Shown: positions 63,499 to 64,000 of the stretch, piece after piece | Position numbering within the stretch: the stretch's first letter is position 1 | How the letters are laid out: each line of letters starts with the position of its first letter | Assembly (NCBI GenBank): GCA_903878085.1 | Contig: CAIRGJ010000012.1 | Span: forward strand, 62,001-126,000 | Direction of reading: 5' to 3' | DNA: 64,000 nucleotides | Origin: an uncultured Hyphomicrobiales bacterium | GTDB lineage: Bacteria > Pseudomonadota > Alphaproteobacteria > Rhizobiales > Xanthobacteraceae | Program-made: the position numbers and the translations under genes | Notes under the pieces: model-generated | Seen by the model: the letters and a program-made list of their open reading frames with translations, nothing else | Databases searched by the model: none | What the model was told of the DNA's origin: nothing

Positions 63499-63951
63499 AT
63501 GCTGGGCGCACATCCGATTTTCACCATTCATGCCGAGCTCGAGGCCCTCATGAATCTCGGCCGCACGCCCTATGGCGAGCGGCGCGTGATCGGCATTACC
63601 GGCGGCACCGTGCGCGGACCGAAGCTGAATGGCCGCGTCCTCCCGGGCGGCGCCGACTGGCAGATCATCCGCGGCGATGGCGCCGCCGATATCCAGGCGC
63701 GCTACACCATCGAGACGGAGGCCGGGGCGCGTATCCTGGTCACCAGCGACGGGCTGCGGCATGGTCCGCCGGACGTGATGAAGCGGCTGGCGGCGGGCGA
63801 CAGCGTCGATCCGTCGCTCTATTATTTTCGCACTGCGATGCGGTTCGAGACCGCCGACCCTTCAGTCGATTGGCTCAATCGCGTCCTTGCGGTAGCCCGC
63901 GGCGCACGTGAGGCACGGGCGGTGCGGCTCGACGTTTACGAAGTGGAATGA
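63499..63951 (+). CDS. DUF3237 family protein
   Basis: A 150-residue beta-barrel-like protein with the DUF3237 signatures GRTPYGERRVIGITGGTVRGPKLNGRVLPGGADWQ and YYFRTAMRFETADPSVDWLNR. The function of the family is unknown; members often lie near aromatic or lactone degradation genes. The ATG at 63499 is used, and an in-frame GTG at 63490 is also possible. It diverges from pcaF with about 125 bp between start codons. Confidence 0.88.
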   Translation: MLGAHPIFTIHAELEALMNLGRTPYGERRVIGITGGTVRGPKLNGRVLPGGADWQIIRGDGAADIQARYTIETEAGARILVTSDGLRHGPPDVMKRLAAGDSVDPSLYYFRTAMRFETADPSVDWLNRVLAVARGAREARAVRLDVYEVE

Positions 63952-63960
63952 CGGCGGCGG

Positions 63961-64000
63961 TCAGCCGAAGTCGCGCAGCAAATCCATCAACTGCCTGTGC
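63961..64000 (-). CDS. C-terminal end of a gene cut by the window edge
   Basis: On the minus strand an open frame reaches from the right edge to a TGA at 63961-63963 and ends ...HRQLMDLLRDFG. Thirteen codons are too few to name a product. It is convergent with the DUF3237 gene, 9 bp apart. Whether it is real depends on sequence outside the window. Confidence 0.35.
   Translation of the reverse strand, partial: HRQLMDLLRDFG

Overview
The window is high-GC, densely packed chromosomal DNA of an alphaproteobacterium. Gene content and order (lysC-ptsP-prfA-prmC, a DUF4167 gene, comF-grxC-nitrilase-DUF1178, phaA/phaB/phaR, bdhA-patatin, ispG, beta-ketoadipate genes, a Bug-type receptor) and several families of intergenic palindromes point to Hyphomicrobiales of the Bradyrhizobium/Xanthobacteraceae type. 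This placement is inference from content; no marker gene was compared. I see no rRNA, tRNA, CRISPR array, prophage or insertion sequence.

Left part (1-24 kb): the end of argJ, a Nudix hydrolase, an orphan Flp pilin, and a comF gene cut by an in-frame TGA, followed by the tightly overlapping grxC-nitrilase-DUF1178 run. ubiG diverges from lysC, which leads into ptsP-prfA-prmC. A 530 bp non-coding leader precedes the DUF4167 gene with its poly-Asn tract. Then come glyoxalase II, a DUF985 cupin, two small lysine-rich proteins, a class II aldolase with a lysine-rich tail, a Bug receptor, a YncE-like propeller, and a three-gene run of two methyltransferases and a pseudouridine synthase.

Middle part (22.9-51 kb): a tartrate/D-malate dehydrogenase; the PHB genes phaB and phaA with phaR divergent; a GGDEF-EAL protein; gamma-glutamyltransferase; rpmF; mtgA; a prenyl synthase; a CPA1 antiporter; ispG; a Fur/Zur regulator opposite bdhA-patatin; a macrodomain gene closely flanked by two copies of one palindromic repeat; a lactonase-like enzyme with a 3-hydroxyisobutyrate dehydrogenase-like protein; a MarR-emrA-emrB efflux operon whose promoter lies inside a perfect operator palindrome; and CoA transferase, acyl-CoA dehydrogenase and SDR genes.

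Right part (52-64 kb): the most unusual region. Four paralogous zinc-type MetE-C-like methyltransferases of about 370 residues, an orphan branched-chain-type ABC binding protein, a MetF-like reductase and an HTH-methyltransferase lie on one strand next to pcaF-pcaH-pcaG. My hypothesis is a folate-linked demethylation (C1-harvesting) module coupled to protocatechuate catabolism. A coenzyme-M-transferase-like chemistry is the main alternative.
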